Origin: an uncultured Prevotellaceae bacterium
GTDB lineage: Bacteria > Bacteroidota > Bacteroidia > Bacteroidales > Bacteroidaceae
Direction of reading: 5' to 3'
DNA: 64,000 bases
Assembly: GCA_900316685.1 (NCBI GenBank)
Contig: ONDS01000007.1
Location: 62,001 to 126,000 of the forward strand
The translations under genes and the position numbers were made by a program. Positions within the stretch are counted from its first letter, which is position 1; every line of letters starts with the position of its first letter. Below, piece after piece: positions 1 to 9,457 of the stretch. A model generated the notes under the pieces. That model searched no databases. It was not told the origin of the DNA and worked only from the letters and a program-made list of their open reading frames with translations.

Positions 1-2392
1 CGCAACGACCCTGGGCTGCTTTCAGCCCCTTGCCCTCCAAAGGCCAATAGGAGCGCACTCGTAAGGTGCCGCCCAAGGTCGACATGATGCGCACGCTCAT
101 CTCCATGTTCCGGTCACCTATGGAGGGGTCGAACGACCACTCCTCGTCGACCACGAAACCGCCGCGGGCTCGCAAACCGCTCACCTTGCCGCTCGCCCAG
201 GCATCGGGCAGGGCGGGCAACAGATGCACGGCTCCGTCGTGACTTTGCAACAGCATCTCGGCCACACCGGCAGTGAACCCGAAGTTGCCATCGATCTGGA
301 AGGGGGGATGGGCATCGAACAGGTTGGGATAGGTGCGACCGAGGGGTATCTGCTCCTTCGCCTGGTCGCCGAAATACTGCTCGGCCTTGCCTTGGACGGG
401 CAACAGGTGAAGCATGTTGCCGATGATGCGGTAAGCATGGTTGCCGTCGAGCATGCGTGCCCAGAAATTGATCTTCCAGCCTAAGCTCCAACCTGTGGCC
501 ATATCGCCGCGCTGCTTAAGGGTGGTGGCGGCGGCATGGAACAGCTCGGGATGGCTGTAGGGCGATATCTGGTTCGAAGGGTAGAGACCATAGAGGTGGG
601 AGATATGACGGTGCTCGTCGGTCGGGTCGTCACCGTCGATGAGCCACTCCTGCAACTGCCCGTACTTGCCGATCATCATCGGGGGAAGCTGCGAGAGGGC
701 TTGCCGCAAACTATCTTGGTAGGTCTGGCTTTCTCCTATCACCTCGGCGGCGTGGAGGGTGTTGCTCAGGGCATCGAACACGATCTGGTTGTCCATCGTG
801 CATCCGGCGGTCACGGCGGTGCTCTTACCTTTGGGACCGTGCTCCGGCGATACCGAGGGAACGGCCACCAACCATCCGTAATGTGGGTGCCTCTGCAGGT
901 AGTCGAGGTAGAAATCGGCGGTACCCTTGATCACGGGATACCATTGTCGGAGGAAGGTCTTGTCGCCGCTGTAGAGGTAGTGCTGCCAGAGATGGGTGGC
1001 CAACCACGCTCCGCCGTTGGGGAACATGCCCCACTGGGCACCGTCTACAGGTCCGGCGATACGCCACAGGTCGGTGTTGTGGTGGGCCATCCAACCATCA
1101 CAGTGGTACATCTCGCGGGCGGTGACGGCTCCTGTCTCGCTCAGGTCCCTGATCAGCGAGAACAGGGGTTGCTGGGTCTCCTCTAAGTTGCATGCCTCGG
1201 CGGGCCAGTAGTTCATCTCGGTGTTGATGTTGATCGTGTATTTCGAATCCCACGGGGCATTCAACTGGTTGTTCCATACACCCTGCAGGTTGGCGGGCTG
1301 GCAACCGGGCTGTGAACTGGTGATGAGCAGGTAGCGCCCATACTGGAACATCAGGGCAACGAAGTGGTTGTCGTTGTCTTGGGCAAAGGTCTGCAAGCGC
1401 CGGTCGGTAGGGGACTGGTTGACGGGGATACCGGGACCTGGATGCCGCGGGTCGTCAAGGTTGAGACTCACCCTGCGGTATTGCTCCTGGTATTTGTCGA
1501 GGTGGCGTTGCAGCAGCGTGGCATACGTCTTGTCTTGGGCGGCTTTCAATGTGTTGGTGTTGGTGGCCGAAGGGTCGCCGCTGATGTCGTGATAGTTCAC
1601 GTAATTGGTGGCGGCCACGATATATAGGGTGGCCTCGGTGGCACCGTTCACACTCAGCGTACTGTCGCTTTCGCTCACCCTGCCGTCGGTCTCCACCCGT
1701 ATGCGGCATTCGGCGTTCAGACCTCCCTTGATGCCTTCATGGTCGGCTCCCTCCACTTGGGCGGTCAGCGTGTGACCGGACACTTGCCTTTGGGTGGGTA
1801 ACTGACTGTTGAAACCCAGCGTGAAATATAAGGTGTTGGGATTGTCAACGGTCAACCTGACGATAATCATGTCGTCGGTCATGGATGCGAAAACGGTCTG
1901 TGTGCAGGTCGAGCGATAGGTTTTCTTTTTGCCGTTGATGCCGCTGGTGGTGAAATGCGAGGTGGCCAAGGCTTGGTCGAGATCAAGCGACCTGCCGAAG
2001 TATTCGACGTCTTGGACTTGGGCGAATCGTAGGCGCAACTCGCCCAAGGGCAGAAACTTCATGCCGTGCGGTCCCTTGATGAAATGGCGGTCGATGAGTT
2101 GGGCGGCCTGCTTTTCATTGCCGGCGTAGATGAGTTGACGCACCTCGGCGAGATGATCGTAGGCTTCGGCAGAGTTGTTGTCGTGGGGAGAACCGCTCCA
2201 GAACGTGTCTTCGTTCAACTGGATGATTTCCTCATCGGGCCTGCCATAGACCATGGCTCCTATGTGACCGTTGCCGATGGGCAAGGCTTCCAACCAGTCG
2301 CTTGCCGGCTGGTCGTAACTAAGCTGATATTGTTGTGCCTTGGCATTCATCCACACCAGCATACAGCAAACCAATGCAATCGTCTTCTTCAT
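1..2392 (-). CDS. GH95 family alpha-L-fucosidase (3' end outside window)
   Basis: Secreted glycoside hydrolase that probably removes terminal alpha-L-fucose (or alpha-L-galactose) from glycans in the periplasm. The ATG at 2390-2392 opens a signal peptide ([20 protein letters not shown]). About 797 codons are open to the window edge, so the stop is missing and the product is near the family's usual 780-850 residues. The N-terminal beta-sandwich carries the hallmark [18 protein letters not shown] followed by LNEDTFWSG. Near residue 390 is [13 protein letters not shown], whose asparagines are catalytic in characterised GH95 enzymes. SPEHG lies near residue 516 and DGNFGFTAG further on, the regions of the acid glutamate and the aspartate. 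It is divergent from the lipoprotein at 2863, and its upstream gap is filled by a 10-bp repeat array. Family assignment is firm; the exact sugar is inferred. Confidence 0.93.
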   Translation of the reverse strand, partial: MKKTIALVCCMLVWMNAKAQQYQLSYDQPASDWLEALPIGNGHIGAMVYGRPDEEIIQLNEDTFWSGSPHDNNSAEAYDHLAEVRQLIYAGNEKQAAQLIDRHFIKGPHGMKFLPLGELRLRFAQVQDVEYFGRSLDLDQALATSHFTTSGINGKKKTYRSTCTQTVFASMTDDMIIVRLTVDNPNTLYFTLGFNSQLPTQRQVSGHTLTAQVEGADHEGIKGGLNAECRIRVETDGRVSESDSTLSVNGATEATLYIVAATNYVNYHDISGDPSATNTNTLKAAQDKTYATLLQRHLDKYQEQYRRVSLNLDDPRHPGPGIPVNQSPTDRRLQTFAQDNDNHFVALMFQYGRYLLITSSQPGCQPANLQGVWNNQLNAPWDSKYTININTEMNYWPAEACNLEETQQPLFSLIRDLSETGAVTAREMYHCDGWMAHHNTDLWRIAGPVDGAQWGMFPNGGAWLATHLWQHYLYSGDKTFLRQWYPVIKGTADFYLDYLQRHPHYGWLVAVPSVSPEHGPKGKSTAVTAGCTMDNQIVFDALSNTLHAAEVIGESQTYQDSLRQALSQLPPMMIGKYGQLQEWLIDGDDPTDEHRHISHLYGLYPSNQISPYSHPELFHAAATTLKQRGDMATGWSLGWKINFWARMLDGNHAYRIIGNMLHLLPVQGKAEQYFGDQAKEQIPLGRTYPNLFDAHPPFQIDGNFGFTAGVAEMLLQSHDGAVHLLPALPDAWASGKVSGLRARGGFVVDEEWSFDPSIGDRNMEMSVRIMSTLGGTLRVRSYWPLEGKGLKAAQGRC

Positions 2393-2430
2393 CCTTATTT
2401 CGTTTTTATCGTTATCAATTAATTTATTGT

Positions 2431-2580
2431 TGTCTTCCGTTGTCTTCCGTTGTCTTCGGTTGTCCTCGGTTGTTCTCGGTTGTCCTCGGTTGTCTTCCGT
2501 TGTCTTCCGTTGTCCTCGGTTGTTCTCGGTTGTCCTCGGTTGTCTTCCGTTGTCCTCGGTTGTCCTCGGTTGTCCTTTGT
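2431..2580. repeat. 10-bp tandem array, 15 units
   Basis: Fifteen head-to-tail decamers of the form TGTYYTCSGT begin 38 bases upstream of the GH95 start codon. Three unit types (TGTCCTCGGT, TGTTCTCGGT, TGTCTTCCGT) recur in a higher-order order: the block beginning at 2461 is repeated from 2511, giving a 50-bp super-period. The array occupies the place where a promoter or leader for the GH95 gene is expected. Confidence 0.95.
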
Positions 2581-2627
2581 TATATGATTATCACTAAATT
2601 GTTTTTTTGTTTGTAGGAGTAACCTTT

Positions 2628-2678
2628 CCCCTCCTTTTTCCAAAGGAGGGGTAGGGGTGGTTTGTCAAATAATGTCCC
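2628..2678. repeat. Dispersed hairpin element, copy 1
   Basis: A perfect stem (CCCCTCCTTT with AAAGGAGGGG) is followed by a GTAGGGGTGGTTTGTC-type tail. The same roughly 50 bp recurs at 9399-9448 in the same orientation and differs only in the length of a T run. No strong T tract follows, so a REP-like dispersed element fits better than a terminator. A second, related GC-rich inverted repeat lies at 2687-2720. Confidence 0.8.
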
Positions 2679-2805
2679 GACCTTTTCCCCACTCCCTCCC
2701 TTTGGGAGGGCCGGGGTGGGTTTCTTTTTAAAATCATACAAAAATAATCCTTTTTTCCTTTACCTCCAATAAAATCCGCACTTTTTCCACATAATATCCA
2801 ATTTC

Positions 2806-2837
2806 TTTCATCAATACAGGAAAAAAACATACCTTTG
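2806..2837 (+). promoter_or_regulatory. Bacteroidota-type promoter of the lipoprotein gene
   Basis: TACCTTTG at 2830-2837 matches the TAnnTTTG -7 element. TTTC at 2806-2809 is a near match to the -33 TTTG with a 20-base spacer. It lies 25 bases before the ATG at 2863. Confidence 0.6.
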
Positions 2838-2862
2838 TACCATAATTAACTATTCATTCATC

Positions 2863-4194
2863 ATGACAACAAAATCACGCTTGTTATCGTTTGCTACAAT
2901 TCTTATTGCCATCCTCACTCTCGCAGCCTGCCAATCGCAACAACTCACCGAGTTGGAGAGATTCCAGAACAGTGTAAGTAAAGAACTGCCTTTCAAGGTC
3001 GATTCGCTCACATGGGTGCAGACCAACGATATTCCTACACTTAGTTTCTCCAACCATTCGCTGTTGACGGATCTTCCCGACGCTGAAATCAGCCGCGATG
3101 GCGGACTGTACGTAACGCGCACTTTTTTCAAGGAATCGCTGGCCCGACAGGATGCTGACCATCTATGGCGAAACGTCGTGGTGTCGAAGAAAAACCAAAG
3201 GGTCATCTGCATCGATAGATATGTCAACGGGGGAAGGACTACAGGCTTCGTCTATGTGCTGCAAAGCGAGTCAAAGCATTTTCCAGCCCTCGGTACATTC
3301 CATTGGGATGTGACCGACACACGCAACATCGAGTCGGTGGGTTTGGTGCTCGATGACATACGTCGAAGCGCCGTTAAGCGATGGAATGCACCGAGCGTAG
3401 TGGCTGCCACCAATCCTACCTCCCAGTCCGACTATTGGAAATTGATCTTCCATGCCGACTCGTTGTTCGACGCAGGACAATACCTCGAGGCCAAAAGATC
3501 ATACGACGTGGCGTTCTCCGACGACCGCTTTATCCTGCCTATCCAGTTGTCTACCATGGCGGAGAAAATGGAGAAAATAGGCGACAATCAGGCGGCTCAG
3601 GCTTATCTCCTGCATCGCATCGACATGGAGAAGGATTTCTACGACGATCCCGGACGCTGTCCTTACGCACAACTGCGTGACTCCTTCGAGGTTCGACAAA
3701 AACACTGCAATTACGACCTGACGCTGAAAAATGAACTGGAACGTGTGTTGGAGAGCGACCAATACGACCGTATGCTGTGGTCGCAGGCGGCTCAGTTGAC
3801 TCCCTATGACAGCCTGCGCATCGAACAACTGGCGCAAAGGGCCATGCACACCGATGCCGACAACCTGCAGAGGGTCATGAAGGTGATTGGCGAACAAGGA
3901 TTCCCACGGCAGACTCAGGTGGGGACGATGGCTATGCAAGCGGTGTGGCTGGTGTTCCAACATGCCGACCTCGACCATCAGAAACGGTTCCTACCGCAGT
4001 TGGAGGAAGCGGTACGGCGTGGCGACATCGATGCGGCATTCCTGGCTACGCTCAAGGACCGTATCGATGTACGTGAAGGAAGGCCCCAGCGATATGGCAC
4101 ACAACTCGATGCCAATGGTCGTGTATGCCCGCTGCTCGATGCCTCTCAGGTCAATCAGTGGCGGCAAGAGGTGGGGCTGCCGCCGCTTCAGTGA
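2863..4194 (+). CDS. Putative lipoprotein of unknown function
   Basis: 443-residue exported protein with a hydrophobic leader ending in a lipobox (LTLAAC, Cys23), so it is probably lipid-anchored in the outer membrane or periplasm. I do not recognise a named family. The first 150 residues after the leader look like a globular domain. Around residues 190-270 the phrases FHADSLFDAGQYLEAKRSYDVA and MEKIGDNQAAQAYLLHRID suggest TPR-like helical pairs. The C-terminal third is helical and ends in a QVNQWRQEVGLPPLQ-type tail. It has its own promoter and is followed by a 190-base gap before the TonB receptor, so it is probably monocistronic. ATG 2863 is the only start compatible with the leader. Confidence 0.8.
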   Translation: MTTKSRLLSFATILIAILTLAACQSQQLTELERFQNSVSKELPFKVDSLTWVQTNDIPTLSFSNHSLLTDLPDAEISRDGGLYVTRTFFKESLARQDADHLWRNVVVSKKNQRVICIDRYVNGGRTTGFVYVLQSESKHFPALGTFHWDVTDTRNIESVGLVLDDIRRSAVKRWNAPSVVAATNPTSQSDYWKLIFHADSLFDAGQYLEAKRSYDVAFSDDRFILPIQLSTMAEKMEKIGDNQAAQAYLLHRIDMEKDFYDDPGRCPYAQLRDSFEVRQKHCNYDLTLKNELERVLESDQYDRMLWSQAAQLTPYDSLRIEQLAQRAMHTDADNLQRVMKVIGEQGFPRQTQVGTMAMQAVWLVFQHADLDHQKRFLPQLEEAVRRGDIDAAFLATLKDRIDVREGRPQRYGTQLDANGRVCPLLDASQVNQWRQEVGLPPLQ

Positions 4195-4284
4195 TGTCTC
4201 CACTTCTCCACTCTTCTACTCCTAACAAATGATTATTTTCCCATTTGTATCTTTTTTCGGAAAAACGACAAATAATTTTGTTTC

Positions 4285-4319
4285 TTTGCCGCTTTTCTTG
4301 GAGTTTTTTTCTACTTTTG
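4285..4319 (+). promoter_or_regulatory. Putative promoter of the TonB receptor gene
   Basis: TACTTTTG at 4312-4319 matches TAnnTTTG. TTTG at 4285-4288 lies 23 bases upstream, slightly longer than the usual spacer. The gap 4195-4401 is AT-rich and I saw no riboswitch-like conserved boxes in it. Confidence 0.45.
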
Positions 4320-4401
4320 CAAATAGAATTTCTTTCCTATGTTAAATGTTTTTTTATCCGTGCTTGGGTCGACATAGACAATATTGCACACTTACACTTC
4401 T

Positions 4402-6267
4402 ATGGTGATGTTACTGAAAAAATCAATAATACTATTTGCGGCTATAGTGATGGCCAACAACATCATGGCGCAAAACGATACCATCTCCTTGCAGGAGGTG
4501 GTGGTCACCGGCTCTCGCAATGCCGTAGATGTTAGACACCTGCCCATGACGGTCACGGTGCTCGGAAGGGAGAAGCTCACCGAACAGTATCAACCCAGTG
4601 TCCTGCCTACAGCCATGCAGCAGGTGCCGGGCCTTTTCCTCACTAACCGCTCGGTGATGGGATATGGCGTATCCACAGGTGCGGCGGGTGGTATCAACAT
4701 GCGGGGTGTTACAGGTGGCGCAGGGCAACTGCTGGTACTCATCGATGGACACCCGCAATATAATGGGGTTTACGGACACCCCATCTCCGATAGCTACCAG
4801 ACTCTCATGGCCGAACGCGTCGAGGTGCTCCGTGGACCGGCCTCGGTGCTCTATGGCTCCAATGCCATGGGGGGTGTGATCAATATCGTGACACGGGGCA
4901 TGCACCACGATGGAGTCAACACGCATATCAACTTGGGGGTGGGCAGCTACGGAACGATACAGACCGAGGCCTCCAACCAGTTCAGGAGCGGACGCTTCTC
5001 CTCCACCGTCGCGGCGCAGTATAACCGTACCGACAATCATCGTCCACGGATGGGATTCGAACAGTATGGGGGATACCTGAAGCTGGGTTATGACTTCAAC
5101 GAGCATTGGAACGCTTACATCGATGCGGATATCACGCATTTCAACGCTTCCTACCCTGGCGCAGTGACCAGTCCGATGTACTCTGCCGACCAGTGGATCA
5201 CTCGCGGAGTGGTGTCGGCGGCACTCGAAAACCACTACAACAATACCAGTGGCGCCATCAGCGTATACTCTAACTTCGGACGGCATAAGATAGATGATGG
5301 AACGGCCAATCCCGACAATCCCACACAACGCTTCTTCCGCTCGAAGGATGCGCTCACCGGGGTGTCGTGGTACCAGAGCGCCAGGCTCTTCGAGGGTAAC
5401 AGGCTCACCGTAGGAATCGACTTCCAGCATATCTACGGACGCGCCTATTACACGTCGAAACAAACGGGCGAGGTGCTCGATACGCCCAACAAGCAAAGTG
5501 GAAAATCCTATCGCAACGAGATAGCGGGTTATGTGGATTTCCGGCAGGACCTCCTCGATTGGCTGACCATCGACGCGGGCATCAGGGTCGACAACCACAG
5601 CGTGACGGGCACGGAGTGGATACCGCAGGCGGGCATCGTCGTCAGACCATTGCCTTCGGGTGAAATCAAGGCGATGGCAAGCAAGGGATTCCGCAATCCT
5701 TCCATGCGCGAGATGTATCTCTATCCGCCGTCAAACGAGGAATTGGAACCAGAACGACTCTGGAACTATGAACTGTCGTGGCGCCATCGCATCTGTGGCC
5801 TGTCCTATGGTGTCAACCTCTTCTATATCAAGGGCGACAACATGATCCAGACCATCGAAAGGAAAAACGTCAACACGGGCGAGATAGAAAACTATGGACT
5901 GGAACTGGAGGCGGACTATCGCATCGACAGCCATTGGACCCTCAACACCAACCACTCCTTCCTACACATGGAGAACCCCGTGGTGGCGGCTCCTACCTAC
6001 AAGGGATTCCTCGGAGCCAACTACCGATGCTGCAAATGGTCGGTGGTGGCCGGACTGCAATATATCAGTGGTCTATACACCGCCGTGGGCGAAAAGGAGC
6101 AGAAGGAGAATTTCTGCCTGCTCAACACCACGGTCTCCTATGCTTTACTGCCCAACCTCACTCTGTGGGTCAGGGGAGAAAACCTTTTGGCGCAGGAGTA
6201 TGAAATCAACTTGGGCTATCCCATGCCGCGCGCCACATTCATGGGTGGTGTCAACATCCATTTCTAA
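4402..6267 (+). CDS. TonB-dependent outer membrane receptor
   Basis: About 621 residues. It is an outer membrane beta-barrel that imports a ligand using energy from TonB-ExbB-ExbD. After the signal peptide (KSIILFAAIVMANNIMAQ) comes a TonB-box-like ISLQEVVVTG. A classic plug follows, with PSVLPTAMQQVPGLFL, RGVTGGAGQLLVLIDG and ERVEVLRGPASVLYGSNAMGG, and then a barrel ending in an aromatic residue (GGVNIHF). The length is that of BtuB or siderophore/haem receptors, not the roughly 1000-residue SusC family. ATG 4402 was preferred to the upstream TTG at 4384; ATG 4408 is also possible. The ligand is not evident: no riboswitch or Fur box was seen. It probably shares a transcript with the reductase downstream, across the heptamer array. 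Confidence 0.9.
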   Translation: MVMLLKKSIILFAAIVMANNIMAQNDTISLQEVVVTGSRNAVDVRHLPMTVTVLGREKLTEQYQPSVLPTAMQQVPGLFLTNRSVMGYGVSTGAAGGINMRGVTGGAGQLLVLIDGHPQYNGVYGHPISDSYQTLMAERVEVLRGPASVLYGSNAMGGVINIVTRGMHHDGVNTHINLGVGSYGTIQTEASNQFRSGRFSSTVAAQYNRTDNHRPRMGFEQYGGYLKLGYDFNEHWNAYIDADITHFNASYPGAVTSPMYSADQWITRGVVSAALENHYNNTSGAISVYSNFGRHKIDDGTANPDNPTQRFFRSKDALTGVSWYQSARLFEGNRLTVGIDFQHIYGRAYYTSKQTGEVLDTPNKQSGKSYRNEIAGYVDFRQDLLDWLTIDAGIRVDNHSVTGTEWIPQAGIVVRPLPSGEIKAMASKGFRNPSMREMYLYPPSNEELEPERLWNYELSWRHRICGLSYGVNLFYIKGDNMIQTIERKNVNTGEIENYGLELEADYRIDSHWTLNTNHSFLHMENPVVAAPTYKGFLGANYRCCKWSVVAGLQYISGLYTAVGEKEQKENFCLLNTTVSYALLPNLTLWVRGENLLAQEYEINLGYPMPRATFMGGVNIHF

Positions 6268-6279
6268 TCTCTCATTCCC

Positions 6280-6382
6280 TCACTCATCACTCGTCACTCG
6301 TCACTCGTCACTCATCACTCGTCACTCATCACTCATCACTCGTCACTCATCACTCGTCACTCGTCACTCATCACTCGTCACT
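6280..6382. repeat. Heptanucleotide array TCACTCR
   Basis: Fourteen complete 7-bp units TCACTCA or TCACTCG plus a partial TCACT end exactly one base before the ATG at 6383. The only variable position is the last base, A or G. The array replaces any conventional ribosome-binding region for the reductase gene. Confidence 0.97.
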
Positions 6383-7744
6383 ATGAAAAAAAACATCAAC
6401 CGCCGTGAGTTCCTCCGCCGACTGGGGTGGGGAGCTGGTTCCGCTCTTTCCATGATGGTGCTCGAACCTTTCAAGGCTTTTGCCGATGAAAAGAAACCTT
6501 CCAACCTGCAACCAGAGGATGGTCAAATACGCATGACCTACCGTGTGCAACACGGTACGGGCGAACAAATCTCGCTGCTGGGTTTCGGCATGATGCGACT
6601 GCCTGACGACCAGGAGCGGGTCAACGAACTGGTTGACTATGCCATCGCTCATGGGGTCAACTATTTCGATACGGCACCCATGTATATGAATGGCCGTTCC
6701 GAGGTACTGATGGGCAATGCGCTGGCCCGGCACCCGAGAGAGAAGTATTACGTGGCCACAAAAATGTCGAACCAAAGCCGACGTCTCTGGGATATCGACG
6801 AGGCGAAAAAGATGTACTATCAGTCGTTCCAACGACTCAAGACCGACCACATCGACTACTATCTCCTGCACAGCGTAGGACAAGGGGGCATGGATACGCT
6901 CAACGGACGGTTCATCGACAATGGGTTGCTCGACTTCCTGCTCGAAGAGCGCAAGGCGGGCAGAATACGCCACCTGGGTTTCTCATACCATGGCGATGTG
7001 AGGGTCTTCGACTGGCTCCTCGACCATAACGACGACTACCACTGGGATTTCGTGCAGATACAGATGAACTACCTTGACTGGCGGCACGCCTCACTCTCTA
7101 AAGGGGGATGGAAACAGGATGCCGACGCTGAATATCTCTACAACAAATGCAAAAAACTGGATATCCAGTGTGTGCTCATGGAACCGCTCAGGGGTGGCGC
7201 ACTGGCCAAGATGAGGCGTGAACTGCACGACCAACTCAAGGAGATTCATCCCGACGATTCGCCAGCTCGATGGGCTTTCCGATGGGTGGGTTCCTATCCC
7301 AACGTGCTCACGGCGCTCAGTGGCATGAACAGCATGGACCAACTGACGGAGAATGTGGCTACCTTCTCGCCGCTCGACCCCTGTACGGAGAGCGAGAACG
7401 CGCTACTCGAAACATTGGCCGATACCATGGCGGGACTGCCGCTCATACCCTGTACCACATGCGCCTATTGCATGCCTTGTCCTTTCGGGGTGAACATCCC
7501 GGCGAACTTCGCATGTTACAACGACGCGCTTAACGAACATATCCTGCCCTTGCCTGATGCACCGGGGGAAGAACGACAACAGCATGTCAGACAGTTCACG
7601 GAGGCTCTCAACAAGGCGCTGCCTGACAAGGCTACGTGGGCCACGGCTTGTCAGGATTGTGAGGTGTGCCTGTCGAAGTGCCCGCAGCAGATACGCATAC
7701 CCAACCAGATGGCGCGTATCGTGGAAACACTCCGCATGAGATAA
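6383..7744 (+). CDS. Aldo/keto reductase with C-terminal 2x[4Fe-4S] domain
   Basis: 453 residues. Oxidoreductase of the AKR superfamily with a ferredoxin tail. The N-terminus has a twin-arginine-like signal (NRREFLRRLGWGAGS), which suggests export in folded form. The TIM barrel shows DTAPMYMNGRSE (Asp and Tyr), VATKMS (Lys) and YYLLHSV (His), the AKR catalytic set. Near residues 355-365 and 422-433 lie two CxxCxxCxxxCP motifs (CTTCAYCMPCP, CQDCEVCLSKCP), each able to hold a 4Fe-4S cluster. The substrate is unknown. The start at 6383 was chosen because the signal begins there; the open frame upstream runs through the repeat array and the end of the receptor gene and is not coding. The stop TAA is followed at once by another heptamer array. 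Confidence 0.92.
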   Translation: MKKNINRREFLRRLGWGAGSALSMMVLEPFKAFADEKKPSNLQPEDGQIRMTYRVQHGTGEQISLLGFGMMRLPDDQERVNELVDYAIAHGVNYFDTAPMYMNGRSEVLMGNALARHPREKYYVATKMSNQSRRLWDIDEAKKMYYQSFQRLKTDHIDYYLLHSVGQGGMDTLNGRFIDNGLLDFLLEERKAGRIRHLGFSYHGDVRVFDWLLDHNDDYHWDFVQIQMNYLDWRHASLSKGGWKQDADAEYLYNKCKKLDIQCVLMEPLRGGALAKMRRELHDQLKEIHPDDSPARWAFRWVGSYPNVLTALSGMNSMDQLTENVATFSPLDPCTESENALLETLADTMAGLPLIPCTTCAYCMPCPFGVNIPANFACYNDALNEHILPLPDAPGEERQQHVRQFTEALNKALPDKATWATACQDCEVCLSKCPQQIRIPNQMARIVETLRMR

Positions 7745-7832
7745 CTCATCACTCATCACTCATCACTCGTCACTCGTCACTCATCACTCGTCACTCATCA
7801 CTCGTCACTCATCACTCATCACTCGTCACTCA
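7744..7832. repeat. Heptanucleotide array TCACTCR, second copy
   Basis: A partial ACTCA and twelve full TCACTCR units fill the whole gap between two convergent genes. The last unit supplies, on the minus strand, the TGA stop of the hydrolase gene (7830-7832). It uses the same word as 6280-6382 and, inverted, 63834-63987. Confidence 0.97.
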
Positions 7833-9293
7833 TCTAATCCACTCGACGATGTCGGCGAGCACTTCCTCCGATATGGTTTCTTCGATATTCACCACATCGG
7901 TGGGCGAGCCATGCTGGAAAAAGTGGTTCAGACCGGGATAAACCTTCACCTTGTTCTTTTCCTTTTTGCTCTTGGGTAGGTTAGCCTCCAACTGTGGGGT
8001 GTTGAACACCACAGGCACGTTCAGGTCGTTTTCACCGCCTAAGGCCAATACCGGACAACGGGTCTTCCTCACATAAGGAGTCAGGTCCATGTCGACGAAG
8101 TACTTCATCCAGGGGGTGTCACCTGTCTTCAACATATATTGGCGTGCTCCTTGGCAGTCTTTCACCACAAGGCCTGAGGCTCCTTGGGCTTTGGCCAGAC
8201 CGTTGAGCTGCAATACCATCATCGAGTCGATTCTTCCTGCGGGACCGGCCAGGCTGACCACGAAGTCGCACTTTTTCTCACTGCCTAAAATATAACCGAT
8301 GGCACCGCCCTCGCTGTGACCTAACAATCCAACTCTCGAAAACCGTTTCAGACCGCGCAGATACGCTAAGCCGCAGGCTGCATCGCGGGCAAAGTCCATC
8401 GTCGTGGCTTGACTGAAATCACCGGTCGACTGACCGTAACCGCGGTCATCATAGCGCAGGCTGGCTATGCCGTGGCGGGCCAGGTAGTCGGCTATCACGA
8501 GGAAGGGCTTGTGGAGGAACACTTCCTCGTCGCGGTTCTGGGCTCCGCTACCGGTGACCATCAGCACCACGGGCACCTTCTTGCCTTTCTGATAACCGAC
8601 AGGGTAGGTGAGGGTGCCGGCAAGGGTGGCTTGGGCGGCGGGATTCTCAAAGGTCACTTCCTCAGTGATATAAGGGTAGGGCGGCTGGGGGGTCTGGGGA
8701 CGGCGGTACACCACCTCGCCCGGCTCCAGGTTGAGCGCGGTCATGAACAGACGCTGCATGAAAGTTCCTTTGATTTGGCCGTCGTGGTACTTGCCGGCAT
8801 AGACCATCCCCAATTGTGGATACGACACATTCAGGGAGTCCTCACTCAGGTGGTTCACGGTCAGTGCGATGCCCATCGCTCCTTGCTCTATCACATCCAT
8901 CTTCACCTCGCGAGCCGCCATGTCGATGTGTAGCACCATGGTCAGTTCCTGCTGACCGGCTTTCAGTGTTCCCTTCCAACTGCCATCGCCAATACTCTGG
9001 GCTCTCTTGCTGTCACCATTGTCTCTTTCTGTCGATGATGTTTGGTCGCCACTTCTTCTGGCAAAAGGTGGTATCTTTCCTCCGGGACGGCGACCGCCAC
9101 CCTCCCGTTTGCCGATTCTTACTCCACTTCTTGAAATACGTCCATCGGAGGCTCCTCCGCCATTGTCGGGCACTACCACGCTGTCGGGATAGTCCATCAT
9201 TGTCAGCTCGAACCGTTGTCCCTCCGTTTCATGAGCTTGGATGCCCGAACAGCACACCATGGTTATCACCACGATGAAACTTCTTTTTATCAT
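7830..9293 (-). CDS. Secreted alpha/beta hydrolase
   Basis: 487 residues from the ATG at 9293 (MIKRSFIVVITMVCCSGIQA signal peptide). The N-terminal 150 residues include a low-complexity linker (SGVRIGKREGGGRRPGGK) and a beta-rich domain common ahead of Bacteroidota esterases. The alpha/beta hydrolase fold follows, with VVLMVTGSGAQNRDE (oxyanion region), GHSEGG near residue 326 (nucleophile Ser), GGENDLNV near 421 (acid Asp) and LNHFFQH near 457 (His). It is probably an esterase or acyl-peptidase of the S33-like group; the substrate is unknown. The frame stays open upstream to 9413 through a 21-bp array with repeated in-frame ATGs; those starts would bury the signal peptide, so 9293 is preferred. 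Confidence 0.88.
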   Translation of the reverse strand: MIKRSFIVVITMVCCSGIQAHETEGQRFELTMMDYPDSVVVPDNGGGASDGRISRSGVRIGKREGGGRRPGGKIPPFARRSGDQTSSTERDNGDSKRAQSIGDGSWKGTLKAGQQELTMVLHIDMAAREVKMDVIEQGAMGIALTVNHLSEDSLNVSYPQLGMVYAGKYHDGQIKGTFMQRLFMTALNLEPGEVVYRRPQTPQPPYPYITEEVTFENPAAQATLAGTLTYPVGYQKGKKVPVVLMVTGSGAQNRDEEVFLHKPFLVIADYLARHGIASLRYDDRGYGQSTGDFSQATTMDFARDAACGLAYLRGLKRFSRVGLLGHSEGGAIGYILGSEKKCDFVVSLAGPAGRIDSMMVLQLNGLAKAQGASGLVVKDCQGARQYMLKTGDTPWMKYFVDMDLTPYVRKTRCPVLALGGENDLNVPVVFNTPQLEANLPKSKKEKNKVKVYPGLNHFFQHGSPTDVVNIEETISEEVLADIVEWIR

Positions 9294-9297
9294 CTCC

Positions 9298-9381
9298 CAT
9301 TTCATATTTTCCATACCTAATTTCATATTTTCCATACCTGATTTCATATTTTCCATACCTAATTTCATATTTTCCATACCG
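9298..9381. repeat. 21-bp tandem array (3 x 7) before the hydrolase
   Basis: Four 21-bp units, each roughly AATTTCA-TATTTTC-CATACCT, differ mainly at the first base. On the minus strand every unit carries in-frame ATG codons (coding GMENMKL repeats) that run into the hydrolase frame, so unit number could change the choice of start. Confidence 0.93.
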
Positions 9382-9398
9382 AAGTGAGCTAACTTTCT

Positions 9399-9448
9399 CC
9401 CCTCCTTTTCCAAAGGAGGGGTAGGGGTGGTTTGTCAAATAATGTCCC
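9399..9448. repeat. Dispersed hairpin element, copy 2
   Basis: Same 50-bp hairpin-plus-tail as 2628-2678. As in copy 1, it sits on the far side of a tandem array upstream of a minus-strand gene. Confidence 0.8.
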
Positions 9449-9457
9449 AACCTCTTT

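Noticed and set aside
2628-2720. Intrinsic terminators at the GC-rich hairpins
   Set aside because: The first lacks a T run, no gene ends nearby, and the copy at 9399 has the same form, so a dispersed element fits better.
4195-4401. Cobalamin riboswitch before the TonB receptor
   Set aside because: No B12-box-like or other conserved riboswitch sequence could be recognised in this AT-rich leader.
4432-5598. 388-codon open frame antisense to the TonB receptor
   Set aside because: No family features; it mirrors the real gene, whose plug and barrel motifs are unmistakable.
5894-6382. N-terminal extension of the aldo/keto reductase
   Set aside because: It crosses the receptor gene and the repeat array; a Tat-like signal starts at 6383.
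6280-7832. CRISPR array
   Set aside because: Units are 7 bp with no unique spacers of 25-40 bp and no cas genes.
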